Program-made: the position numbers and the translations under genes
Origin: an uncultured Eubacteriales bacterium
GTDB lineage: Bacteria > Bacillota > Clostridia > Oscillospirales > CAG-272
Reading direction: 5' to 3'
Length of the DNA: 7,197 bases
Assembly (NCBI GenBank): GCA_934489945.1
Contig: CAKSSY010000077.1
Span: 1-7,197, forward strand
In this document: positions 1 to 6,276 of the stretch, piece after piece
How the letters are laid out: each line of letters opens with the position of its first letter
Position numbering within the stretch: position 1 is the stretch's first letter
Notes under the pieces: model-generated
What the model saw: the letters and a program-made list of their open reading frames with translations, nothing else
Databases searched by the model: none
Told to the model about the DNA's origin: nothing

Positions 1-19
1 CCTCCGGCGTTTTTTTTTT
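1..19 (+). terminator. Possible tail of an upstream terminator
   Basis: The window opens with a GC-rich run (CCTCCGGCG) followed directly by ten T residues, which is how the 3' arm and U-tract of an intrinsic terminator look on the plus strand. The matching 5' arm would lie before position 1, so the hairpin cannot be confirmed here. The T-tract sits just before the nnrD promoter, which fits the end of a preceding plus-strand transcript. Confidence 0.3.
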
Positions 20-27
20 ACAAAGGG

Positions 28-56
28 TTGCAATTCAACGCATATTATACTATAAT
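28..56 (+). promoter_or_regulatory. Sigma-A type promoter of nnrD
   Basis: A -35 box TTGCAA (28-33) is followed after exactly 17 bp by a perfect -10 box TATAAT (51-56). Transcription would start near 63, leaving a leader of about 60 nt before the nnrD start codon. It is the only good promoter upstream of nnrD in the window, so nnrD is probably transcribed separately from whatever lies to its left. Confidence 0.75.
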
Positions 57-74
57 ACTTTTATAAAGTCAATC

Positions 75-93
75 ACTTTTCTACACGAAAAGT
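75..93 (+). repeat. Inverted repeat in the nnrD leader
   Basis: Seven-base perfect arms ACTTTTC (75-81) and GAAAAGT (87-93) flank a 5-nt spacer. It lies downstream of the predicted transcription start and ahead of the ribosome binding site (GAGAGGAG, 104-111). It could be a short leader hairpin or a protein-binding dyad. The half-sites CTTTTC and GAAAAG recur in the palindrome upstream of murD at 4753-4766. The arms are AT-rich, so chance is a real possibility. Confidence 0.35.
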
Positions 94-121
94 CACAATT
101 CCCGAGAGGAGCCGACAAGAA

Positions 122-1009
122 ATGAATTCCTTTTTTTCCTATCGTCCCGCAGATCTCAGGCGGATTCCCGTGCGTCCTGCAGAGTCCAACAAGGGAACCT
201 TTGGCAGAGTCTTGGTGATCGGCGGATCGCCTTGTATGAGCGGCGCCGCATATTTTTCGGCAAAAGCGGCATATCGGATGGGGGCTGGTCTTGTGCAGAT
301 TCTGACGCATTGTGAAAACAGAATCATTCTGCAAACGCAGTTGCCCGAAGCAATTCTGACCACATATGACGATCCGGAGGCGGTTGGTGAGACGATTAAA
401 GAGGCAATCGCCAAGGCGGATGTGATAGTGATTGGCGTTGGGCTTGGGCGCAGTGAGCAGGCAAAGATACTGCTCCGCATGACCTTCCGAAATGCCGAAG
501 TGCCGTTGATTGTGGATGCGGATGCCTTGAATATTTTGTCGGAAAACGAAGAAATCTGGTCGCTGGCATCGGCACCGCTCATTATCACGCCGCATCCGCT
601 TGAGATGTCACGGCTGTGCCGTCTGGATCTTCAGATTCTTTTACGGGACAGGCTTCAGGTTGCCGTCGATTTCGCCGAAAAGTATGCACTTATCTGTGTT
701 CTCAAAGGGCACGAGACGATTGTGACAGACGGAACCGAAGCAAGAGGAGCCGGAGACGAAAATTATATATATTTGAATCATAGTGGCAACAGTGGTATGG
801 CAACCGGTGGGAGCGGTGATGTTCTGACAGGCGTGATTGCCGGATTGATTGCACAGAAAGTGCCGCTTTTCGAAGCGGCGTCGCTCGGTGTCTACATTCA
901 CGGACTGGCGGGTGATGCCGCCGCAGAAAGATTGGGAGAGTATTCCGTGATGGCAAGTGATATTATCGAAAGCATTCCCGAGATCATAAAGGATTGTCAC
1001 GAAGAGTGA
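122..1009 (+). CDS. nnrD: ADP-dependent (S)-NAD(P)H-hydrate dehydratase
   Basis: This 295-aa protein belongs to the ribokinase-like NnrD/CARKD (YjeF C-terminal) family. It dehydrates the damaged hydrated cofactors NADHX and NADPHX back to NADH and NADPH in the cytoplasm, using ADP in bacteria. Visible family motifs in order are NKGTFGRVLVIGGS (23-36), MGAG (53-56), DADALN (122-127), ITPHPLEMSRL (145-155), VLKG (193-196) and the nucleotide/catalytic signature NSGMATGGSGDVLTG (223-237), in which Asp233 is the expected catalytic residue. Length is normal for a stand-alone dehydratase. The N-terminal NnrE epimerase domain found in many bifunctional homologues is absent, so the epimerase, if present, is encoded elsewhere. 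The ATG at 122 is supported by GAGAGGAG at 104-111. The gene has its own promoter and is convergent with the DUF1385 gene. Confidence 0.93.
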   Translation: MNSFFSYRPADLRRIPVRPAESNKGTFGRVLVIGGSPCMSGAAYFSAKAAYRMGAGLVQILTHCENRIILQTQLPEAILTTYDDPEAVGETIKEAIAKADVIVIGVGLGRSEQAKILLRMTFRNAEVPLIVDADALNILSENEEIWSLASAPLIITPHPLEMSRLCRLDLQILLRDRLQVAVDFAEKYALICVLKGHETIVTDGTEARGAGDENYIYLNHSGNSGMATGGSGDVLTGVIAGLIAQKVPLFEAASLGVYIHGLAGDAAAERLGEYSVMASDIIESIPEIIKDCHEE

Positions 1010-1015
1010 AAATAC

Positions 1016-1047
1016 GGGGCTGTAAAAACATTGGTTTTTACAGTCCC
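1016..1047. terminator. Hairpin between convergent genes, probable terminator
   Basis: Arms 1016-1029 (GGGGCTGTAAAAAC) and 1034-1047 pair over 14 bp around a 4-nt ATTG loop. The plus-strand RNA has one G-U pair (1019/1044), and the minus-strand RNA has an A-C mismatch at that position. It lies 6 nt after the nnrD stop and 36 nt beyond the DUF1385 stop, where a shared bidirectional terminator would be expected. No uninterrupted U-tract directly follows the stem in either direction; the stem itself contains five A-U pairs. Termination is therefore inferred from position and stem strength rather than from a classic U-tail. Confidence 0.6.
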
Positions 1048-1083
1048 TCAAAACTTACGGGAAGAAATTTTTTGTATCGGTAT

Positions 1084-2025
1084 TTACCAGTTATCACTTT
1101 CGTCGTCCGGGATAACTTCTTTCATGGCGGCAATCGCACACTCGATCATACTGTCATCCGGTTCAAGAACCGTGACGTGCTGAAGCCAGACACCGGGTGC
1201 TGAGATGATTCGTGTGAACAGATTGTCGTGTCTGCCTGCGAATTTGATCAATTCATAGCCGATTCCGACTATAACGGGAATCAGAGCAATTTTAATCAGA
1301 ACGCGCAGATACGTCGGGATGCCGACAGGAATAAACATGGAAATGAAAATACTGACAAGAATCATGAGAATCAGGAACGAAGTACCGCAACGAGGGTGGA
1401 ATCGACGCTGAGCACGGACATTTTCTACGTTCAGTTCAAGCCCGTATTCATAGCAGAAGATGGTTTTGTGTTCTCCGCCGTGATACATGAAAGTGCGGCG
1501 AATATCCTTCATCAGTGACACTGCGGCAAGGTATCCGACCAACAGAAGAACCTTCAGAATTCCTTCAAACACCGATTTCAGAAAGCGATTATCCTCCGAG
1601 AAGAAGGGGACAACGTGAGAGAGAAGAGAATAGAGAAAGGAAGGAAGCACGACAAAAAGTCCTACCGCAAGGGCAACGCCGAGGATGACACTGAGAACCA
1701 TTACAAGGTTCATGACCCAAGGTTTCACTTCGCCGCCTTTTTTTTCGTCCGGAGTTTCCTCAAAGCCGGCAATTTCCGCCGAACGCATCAAGCATTTGTA
1801 TCCAAAGCGCATTGAGTCCACAAAATTGAAAATTCCGCGTACAAAAGGAATTTTTCGCACATTACCTTTGGCGTGCGGCGTGTCCCATTTTTCCACAACA
1901 ATTTCACCTGCGGGGTTTCGCACCGCCATTGCCGTGGTTTTGGGACCGCGCATCATAATCCCTTCAATCAGTGCCTGACCGCCGATTGAAGTCTTTTTAT
2001 TTTCACAGTTTTTTGTGTTTTTCAA
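1084..2025 (-). CDS. DUF1385 (YqhQ-like) multispanning membrane protein
   Basis: This 313-aa protein carries the hallmarks of the DUF1385/YqhQ family: GGQALIEGIMMRGP (15-28), YHGGEHKTIFCYE (181-193), RRFHPRCGTSFLILM (207-221) and PGVWLQHVT (277-285). Four hydrophobic segments near residues 104-135 (possibly a long or double helix), 155-172, 215-236 and 240-260 mark it as an integral membrane protein. The tail after about 300 is acidic. The family is widespread in Firmicutes; I know no established biochemical function. The conserved His/Glu/Cys cluster (H182, E185, H186, H210, C213) could suggest a metal or redox site, but this is inference. The start is TTG (complement of 2023-2025), chosen because GGAGG (2037-2033) sits 7 nt upstream. 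It follows the topoisomerase gene by 74 nt with no terminator between them, so co-transcription is likely. Confidence 0.88.
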   Translation of the reverse strand: MKNTKNCENKKTSIGGQALIEGIMMRGPKTTAMAVRNPAGEIVVEKWDTPHAKGNVRKIPFVRGIFNFVDSMRFGYKCLMRSAEIAGFEETPDEKKGGEVKPWVMNLVMVLSVILGVALAVGLFVVLPSFLYSLLSHVVPFFSEDNRFLKSVFEGILKVLLLVGYLAAVSLMKDIRRTFMYHGGEHKTIFCYEYGLELNVENVRAQRRFHPRCGTSFLILMILVSIFISMFIPVGIPTYLRVLIKIALIPVIVGIGYELIKFAGRHDNLFTRIISAPGVWLQHVTVLEPDDSMIECAIAAMKEVIPDDESDNW

Positions 2026-2053
2026 ATCAAAACCTCCGTTTCCTCATAAATCC

Positions 2054-2059
2054 ATTGTA
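2054..2059 (-). promoter_or_regulatory. Weak candidate -10 box before the DUF1385 gene
   Basis: Read on the minus strand, TACAAT occurs about 30 nt before the TTG start. No -35 box lies at normal spacing; TTGTCA is present but 22 bp away. The 74-nt gap may carry a minor internal promoter, but read-through from the topoisomerase gene is the simpler explanation. Confidence 0.2.
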
Positions 2060-2099
2060 CACCCGAGATATGAACACCGTGTGACAAAGAAAGATTTTA

Positions 2100-4103
2100 T
2101 CAGATGTCGGCATCTTTAATATATTCGGAGCCGTGGGCGGCAATGAATTCCTTGCGTGCGGGCAGATTGTCTCCGAGCAGGGTGTCAAAGACCTCGTAGG
2201 TTCGTTTGACATCTGTCGGGGTGACCGCAATGAGACGGCGCGTTTCAGGATTCATGGTGGTCTGCCACATCATATCGGGCTCGTTTTCACCGAGTCCCTT
2301 GGAGCGTTGCATGGTGTATTTTTTTCCTTCCAGCTTTTTGAGAATATCTGCTTTTTCAAATTCATTGTAAGCAAAATAAATTTTATCCTTTGCCGTAATT
2401 TCAAACAGCGGGGACTCGGCGATAAAGACCTTTCCGGCTTGCAGGAGTGAAGGAAGCAAACGGTAAAAGAGGGTCAGCAAAAGCGTTCGGATCTGGAATC
2501 CGTCTTCATCGGCATCGGTACAAATAATAATTTTAGACCAACGAAGCGAACCGATATCAAATTCCGGCATATCGGTCTTGACCTTGCCGTGGAATTCAAC
2601 ACCACATCCGATGACTTTGATAAGATCGGTAATAATGTCATTCTTGAAAATGCGGTCATAGGGAGCCTTCAGGCAGTTCAGCGTTTTTCCGCGAACGGGA
2701 ATAATTGCCTGATATTCGGCATTTCTGCCGAGTTTACAGGACGAAAGTGCGGAGTCTCCCTCCACGATATAAAGTTCACGGATAGAAGGATCCTTTGAAC
2801 GGCAGTTTACAAATTTTTCCACGCGATTGGCGATATCGAGTGTTCCCGTCAGTTTTTTCTTGATATTCAGACGTTCTTTTTCAGCCGACTCACGGCTACG
2901 TTTATTGACCAGAACCTGATTGGCGAATAGCTCTGCAGAGGTCGGGTTTTCCGCGAAAAAGATTTCGAGATTCTGTTTGATGGAATCACACATTGCTTCG
3001 TAAATGAAGCTGTTGTTGATAGACTTTTTGGTTTGGTTTTCGTAGGAGGTCACCGTGGAAAAGCTGTTAATGACCAGAACCAGACAATCACTGATATCGT
3101 TGAAGGAAATCTTGGACTCGTTTTTCGTATATTTGCCTGCCGCCTTGATGTATTTATCGAGTGCGTAGACAAAGCCTACCTTCACCGCACGATCCGGTGA
3201 ACCTCCGTACTCCAGAAAACTGGAGTTATGGTAGTACTCAATGACATTGACGGCATTGGAAACGCAGAAGGAAAAATCCGCTTTCAGTTTGTAATCCTCT
3301 TTGTCTTCACGGTCACGTCCCCGGGTTTCCAAGTGCCAGAAAAACGGTGGTGTCAGTGCCGTTTCACCGGCAAGCTCCGTGATATAGTCGGAAATGCCGT
3401 GTTCGTGAAGAAATTGTTGTTCGGTGAAGCTGCCGTCCTCCTGCTCAAGCCGGAGGACGAAGGAGATTCCGGCATTTACGACCGACTGGCGGCGCATGGT
3501 TTCAATAAAGAATTCATAGGGAATATCAATGTCGGTAAAAACCTCAAGGTCGGGACGCCAGCGAATGACGGTGCCCGTACGGCGTTCTTTCTTTTCCAGC
3601 GGACGTTCTTCAAGTCCCGTAACCGGCACACCTTTTTTGAAATGAATGGAGCGAACCACCGCACCGTCGTAGGAAAAAACGTCCATATATTCGGCACTGC
3701 ATTGGGTAGCGCAGGCACCGAGACCGTTGGTTCCGAGCGAATATTCATAGGCGGCGGCACCGTTGTTGTTATCGTATTTGCCGCCTGCATAAAGCTCACA
3801 GTAAATCAGTTCCCAGTTCCATCTTCCTTCGGCTTCGTTGTAGCCTAACGGTACGCCTCGTCCGAAGTCTTCTACCTCAATGGACTTATCACGGAAGGCG
3901 GTGACACGGATTTCTTTGCCATGTCCTTCGCGTGCTTCATCAACAGAGTTTGACAGAATTTCAAAAAAGGAGTGTTCGCACCCCTCAAGACCGTCCGAGC
4001 CGAAAATCACTGCCGGGCGTTTTCGCACGCGGTCGGGACCTTTGAGAGCCCGTATGCTCTGGTCATTATATAAAGCGTTTGCTCTTTCCTTGTCTTTTGC
4101 CAC
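2100..4103 (-). CDS. Divergent type IIA topoisomerase subunit B (GyrB/ParE family)
   Basis: This 667-aa protein has the full GyrB/ParE order: GHKL ATPase domain (about 20-225), transducer (about 235-400), Toprim (about 440-560) and GyrB C-terminal region to 660. The length matches Gram-positive GyrB/ParE, and the large E. coli GyrB insertion is absent. ATP-site residues are retained: E48 and N52 in FFEILSNSVDEA, D79 in EDFGRGVP, the transducer QTK loop (357-359). The Toprim Mg2+ residues are E448 in EGDSA and the D530/D532/D534 triad in TDADEDG. The KGLGE motif is at 602-606. Several motifs depart from the common form: KRPAVIFGSDG replaces KRPGMYIG, and GTNGLG (124-129) replaces GLHGVG. This points to a divergent, probably second, paralogue rather than the main GyrB. 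No A-subunit gene is adjacent. The start is GTG with AAAGGA 9 nt upstream (4118-4113), 24 nt after the deacylase stop. Gyrase versus topoisomerase IV cannot be decided here. Confidence 0.9.
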   Translation of the reverse strand: MAKDKERANALYNDQSIRALKGPDRVRKRPAVIFGSDGLEGCEHSFFEILSNSVDEAREGHGKEIRVTAFRDKSIEVEDFGRGVPLGYNEAEGRWNWELIYCELYAGGKYDNNNGAAAYEYSLGTNGLGACATQCSAEYMDVFSYDGAVVRSIHFKKGVPVTGLEERPLEKKERRTGTVIRWRPDLEVFTDIDIPYEFFIETMRRQSVVNAGISFVLRLEQEDGSFTEQQFLHEHGISDYITELAGETALTPPFFWHLETRGRDREDKEDYKLKADFSFCVSNAVNVIEYYHNSSFLEYGGSPDRAVKVGFVYALDKYIKAAGKYTKNESKISFNDISDCLVLVINSFSTVTSYENQTKKSINNSFIYEAMCDSIKQNLEIFFAENPTSAELFANQVLVNKRSRESAEKERLNIKKKLTGTLDIANRVEKFVNCRSKDPSIRELYIVEGDSALSSCKLGRNAEYQAIIPVRGKTLNCLKAPYDRIFKNDIITDLIKVIGCGVEFHGKVKTDMPEFDIGSLRWSKIIICTDADEDGFQIRTLLLTLFYRLLPSLLQAGKVFIAESPLFEITAKDKIYFAYNEFEKADILKKLEGKKYTMQRSKGLGENEPDMMWQTTMNPETRRLIAVTPTDVKRTYEVFDTLLGDNLPARKEFIAAHGSEYIKDADI

Positions 4104-4127
4104 GATTCTGAATCCTTTCGCTGAAAT

Positions 4128-4613
4128 TTAAACCGACGGGGATATGGATGGTTTACATACGTCAACCCACCCGCGGGCATTTGAGATTTCATATAATATA
4201 TCCGGTGTAAGTTCAATCGCACTGTTTGCACTTCCGCAGGCGGGAAACACCGTTTCAAAACGTCTGAGCGATTGATCGAGCCAAACCTCGGCATCTTTCG
4301 GATTGGCAAACGGGCAAACGCCGCCCACGACGTGCCCCGTGAAAACAGGGACTTCCTCAAAAGAAAGCATTTTCGGTTTCATACCGAATCTTTCTCTGAA
4401 TTTCCGGTTGTCGATTTTGGTGTCGCCGGCAGTTACGATGAGAATACAGCCGCCTTCCTTGCCTTTCAAAGAGACGGTTTTGGCAATACGCGCTTCCTCG
4501 GTGTTGAGGGCTGCCGCGGCAAGTTCAACCGTAGCACTGGACACTTTGAATTCCCGAATGTTACCATCAAGACCGAATTTTTTCAAATATTCTCTTACTT
4601 TTTCGATTGCCAT
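4128..4613 (-). CDS. YbaK/EbsC-family aminoacyl-tRNA deacylase
   Basis: This 161-aa protein resembles the YbaK/EbsC/ProX group, which hydrolyses mischarged tRNAs (for example Cys-tRNA(Pro) or Ala-tRNA(Pro)) in trans, a cytoplasmic translation quality-control step. Diagnostic segments are RIAKTVSLKG (42-51), with K45 in the place of the conserved catalytic-pocket lysine, ILIVTAGDTKID (57-68) and GHVVGGVCPFA (93-103), the substrate-pocket glycine/PF motif. The C-terminal segment FPACGSANSAIELTPD (123-138) matches the family. The exact tRNA substrate cannot be read from sequence. The ATG at 4613 is chosen because GAGG lies 7 nt upstream; an in-frame ATG 18 codons earlier has no ribosome binding site and adds a non-conserved stretch. 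It is the first gene of the likely minus-strand operon, 24 nt before the topoisomerase gene, and divergent from murD. Confidence 0.87.
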   Translation of the reverse strand: MAIEKVREYLKKFGLDGNIREFKVSSATVELAAAALNTEEARIAKTVSLKGKEGGCILIVTAGDTKIDNRKFRERFGMKPKMLSFEEVPVFTGHVVGGVCPFANPKDAEVWLDQSLRRFETVFPACGSANSAIELTPDILYEISNARGWVDVCKPSISPSV

Positions 4614-4647
4614 ATGTGTTCCTCTTTTTGGGATTGATTGGAAGGAA

Positions 4648-4677
4648 GCAAAAACGCTTGCTTGCAAGTTTTTTTGC
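4648..4677 (-). repeat. Imperfect hairpin in the ybaK-like gene leader
   Basis: Arms 4648-4660 and 4665-4677 pair over 13 positions with one mismatch and one non-Watson-Crick pair around a 4-nt loop. It falls within the predicted leader (transcription start near 4693, start codon 4613). No U-tract follows on the minus strand, so it is not a convincing attenuator. It may only reflect the A/T-rich composition. Confidence 0.3.
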
Positions 4678-4699
4678 GAAGCAGGATTTTCTACCGAAT

Positions 4700-4728
4700 A
4701 TTATACCAAAATTTTTCCCGTTTGAAAA
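4700..4728 (-). promoter_or_regulatory. Promoter of the deacylase-topoisomerase-DUF1385 block
   Basis: Read on the minus strand, TTTTCA (4728-4723) is followed after 17 bp by a perfect TATAAT (4705-4700). The bases just before it are TGG, giving an extended -10 element. The predicted start near 4693 leaves a leader of about 80 nt. This is the only strong minus-strand promoter in the window, which supports transcription of the three minus-strand genes together. Confidence 0.65.
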
Positions 4729-4752
4729 GGGAATTGCGGAAATTTTTTCATT

Positions 4753-4766
4753 CTTTTCATGAAAAG
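4753..4766. repeat. Perfect 14-bp palindrome between divergent promoters
   Basis: CTTTTCATGAAAAG is perfectly self-complementary. It lies 13 bp upstream of the murD -35 box and 24 bp upstream of the -35 box of the divergent minus-strand promoter, a placement typical of an operator. No known regulator site is recognised. The same half-sites occur in the nnrD leader with a wider spacer. Confidence 0.4.
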
Positions 4767-4779
4767 TACGGAATTTCTG

Positions 4780-4808
4780 TTGCATAGAGACGGAAATTCG
4801 TATATAAT
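4780..4808 (+). promoter_or_regulatory. Sigma-A type promoter of murD
   Basis: TTGCAT (4780-4785) and a perfect TATAAT (4803-4808) are separated by 17 bp. The predicted transcription start near 4815 gives a leader of roughly 47 nt to the TTG start of murD. The leader ends in a strong ribosome binding site, AAGGAGG (4847-4853). Confidence 0.75.
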
Positions 4809-4861
4809 AAAAGAGTTATTGAGAAATAAGGAGAATCTCTGAGGAGAAGGAGGCGCGTTTT

Positions 4862-6268
4862 TTGAAACAACAGGAGTTGCTGGAAAAAATTGTACATTCG
4901 CGTTGCGCGGTTCTTGGATTTGGCATATCCAACCGTCCATTGGTGCGTTTTTTGTTGGAAAACGGTGCCGTGGCGATCACCGTGCACGACAGAAAATCCG
5001 TGGAAGAGCTTGGTTCTGCTGCTACGGAATTTGCTGCTCGCGGTGTGAATTTCGTGACCGGAGAGGACTATCTGGAAGATGTGGATGCCGATGTGATTTT
5101 CCGTTCTCCCGGCATTCGGGATGACAAAGGCGGAATCCCCTCAGCACTTTCACGCGGTGCGTTTCTTACGTCCGAAATGGAGCTTTTTTTGGCACTTACC
5201 GATGCCCGTGTTCTTGCTGTGACGGGAAGCGACGGCAAGACGACCACGACTACGCTCATCAGTGAATTTCTGAAAAAAGAGTATGGGGACAGTCGTGTTT
5301 ATATCGGCGGAAACATCGGGGAACCGTTGTTGCCGCACGTGCGCGAAATGACCGAAAAGGATTTTGCCGTGGTTGAGCTTTCCAGTTTTCAGCTAAAGAC
5401 GATGAGACAGTCGCCATGGCGTGCGGTTATTACCAATGTATCACCGAACCATCTCGACTGGCATACCGGCATGGAGGAATATATTGCTGCCAAAAGAAAT
5501 ATCTGTGCCTATCCGGAAAATACATTGTTGGTTACGAATGCCGGAAACGCAACAACGGCGGACATTGCCCTGCATCATGTCGGGAATGTGACATTGTTTT
5601 CTGCGCGGATGAGCGGATTTCTCCCGATCGCGGGCAGAATCGGTCAAAGGGCAATATACGAGAAAGACGGAACGATCTTTTCGGACGACGGAAAAGAGCC
5701 GGAAGAGATTCTCAAGACCGCCGACATCAAATTGATCGGACGACACAATGTTGAAAATTATATGGCGGCAATCGGTGCTACGGAGGGACTTGTTTCCCGT
5801 GAAAGCATACGGGCGATTGCCAAAACGTTCGGCGGAGTTGAGCATCGGCTGGAGTTTGTCCGCGAGATTGACGGCGTGAGGTATTACAATAGTTCGATTG
5901 ATTCCAGTCCCACGCGAACGGCGGCGGCACTTTCGGCTTTGCCCCAAAAACCGATTGTGATTTGCGGCGGATACGACAAACACATACCGTTCGACGGACT
6001 CGGCGTTACCCTTTGCGAACGTGCCAAGGCGGTCGTATTGACCGGTGCCACCGCTCCGCTTATCCGCGAAGCGATAGAAAAAACCGGACTGCCTGAACCG
6101 ACCGTGGTGTATGAGTCGGATTTTACTGCCGCGGTGGAAAGAAGTCGTCGGCTGGCAGTCGCGGGAGATCTTGTGGTGTTGTCACCGGCGTGTGCCAGTT
6201 TTGATGCGTTTGCCAACTTTGAGGAGCGTGGCAGGAAATTCAAACAGATCGTGAATGCGATGGAATAG
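4862..6268 (+). CDS. murD: UDP-N-acetylmuramoyl-L-alanine--D-glutamate ligase
   Basis: This 468-aa Mur ligase adds D-glutamate to UDP-MurNAc-L-Ala using ATP, a cytoplasmic step of peptidoglycan precursor synthesis. It shows an N-terminal Rossmann-like UDP-binding domain (VLGFGISNRP, 17-26; SPGI, 82-85). The central ATPase domain has the P-loop TGSDGKTTTTT (121-131, K126), NVSPNHLDWH (202-211) and AAKRNI (219-224), where K221 matches the carbamylated lysine of MurD. GRHNVENYMAA (313-323) follows. The C-terminal domain has EHRLEFV (347-353), NSSIDSSPTRT (363-373), CGGYDKHIPF (388-397) and SPACASFDAFANFEERG (431-447). All catalytic motifs are intact and the length is normal. The start is TTG, supported by AAGGAGG 8 nt upstream; no better in-frame ATG is near. 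It heads a plus-strand pair with the M42 peptidase and lacks the usual mraY/ftsW/murG division-cluster neighbours on either visible side. Confidence 0.95.
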   Translation: MKQQELLEKIVHSRCAVLGFGISNRPLVRFLLENGAVAITVHDRKSVEELGSAATEFAARGVNFVTGEDYLEDVDADVIFRSPGIRDDKGGIPSALSRGAFLTSEMELFLALTDARVLAVTGSDGKTTTTTLISEFLKKEYGDSRVYIGGNIGEPLLPHVREMTEKDFAVVELSSFQLKTMRQSPWRAVITNVSPNHLDWHTGMEEYIAAKRNICAYPENTLLVTNAGNATTADIALHHVGNVTLFSARMSGFLPIAGRIGQRAIYEKDGTIFSDDGKEPEEILKTADIKLIGRHNVENYMAAIGATEGLVSRESIRAIAKTFGGVEHRLEFVREIDGVRYYNSSIDSSPTRTAAALSALPQKPIVICGGYDKHIPFDGLGVTLCERAKAVVLTGATAPLIREAIEKTGLPEPTVVYESDFTAAVERSRRLAVAGDLVVLSPACASFDAFANFEERGRKFKQIVNAME

Positions 6269-6276
6269 GAGAAGAC

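Noticed and set aside
50..595. 181-codon open frame on the minus strand over nnrD
   Set aside because: It is antisense to a well-supported nnrD and covers its promoter; there is no recognisable domain.
994..1203. 69-codon plus-strand frame after nnrD
   Set aside because: It runs through the hairpin and into the 3' end of the convergent DUF1385 gene. It has no ribosome binding site and no family match.
3228..3848. 206-codon open frame on the plus strand
   Set aside because: It lies wholly inside the topoisomerase gene on the opposite strand, has no recognisable domain, and the minus-strand frame has clear GyrB/ParE motifs.
2100..4103. Frameshift or inactivated topoisomerase because of unusual motifs
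   Set aside because: The frame is continuous for 667 codons and the key ATP-binding, QTK and Toprim residues are all present, so the odd motifs look like divergence rather than decay.
4614..4667. 18-residue N-terminal extension of the deacylase from an upstream ATG
   Set aside because: The upstream ATG has no ribosome binding site, while the ATG at 4613 has GAGG at good spacing and begins where family similarity starts.
4614..4861. Riboswitch or T-box in the divergent region
   Set aside because: The predicted leaders are only about 80 and 47 nt, and no conserved riboswitch or T-box elements (such as the UGGN-type bulge followed by a terminator) are visible.
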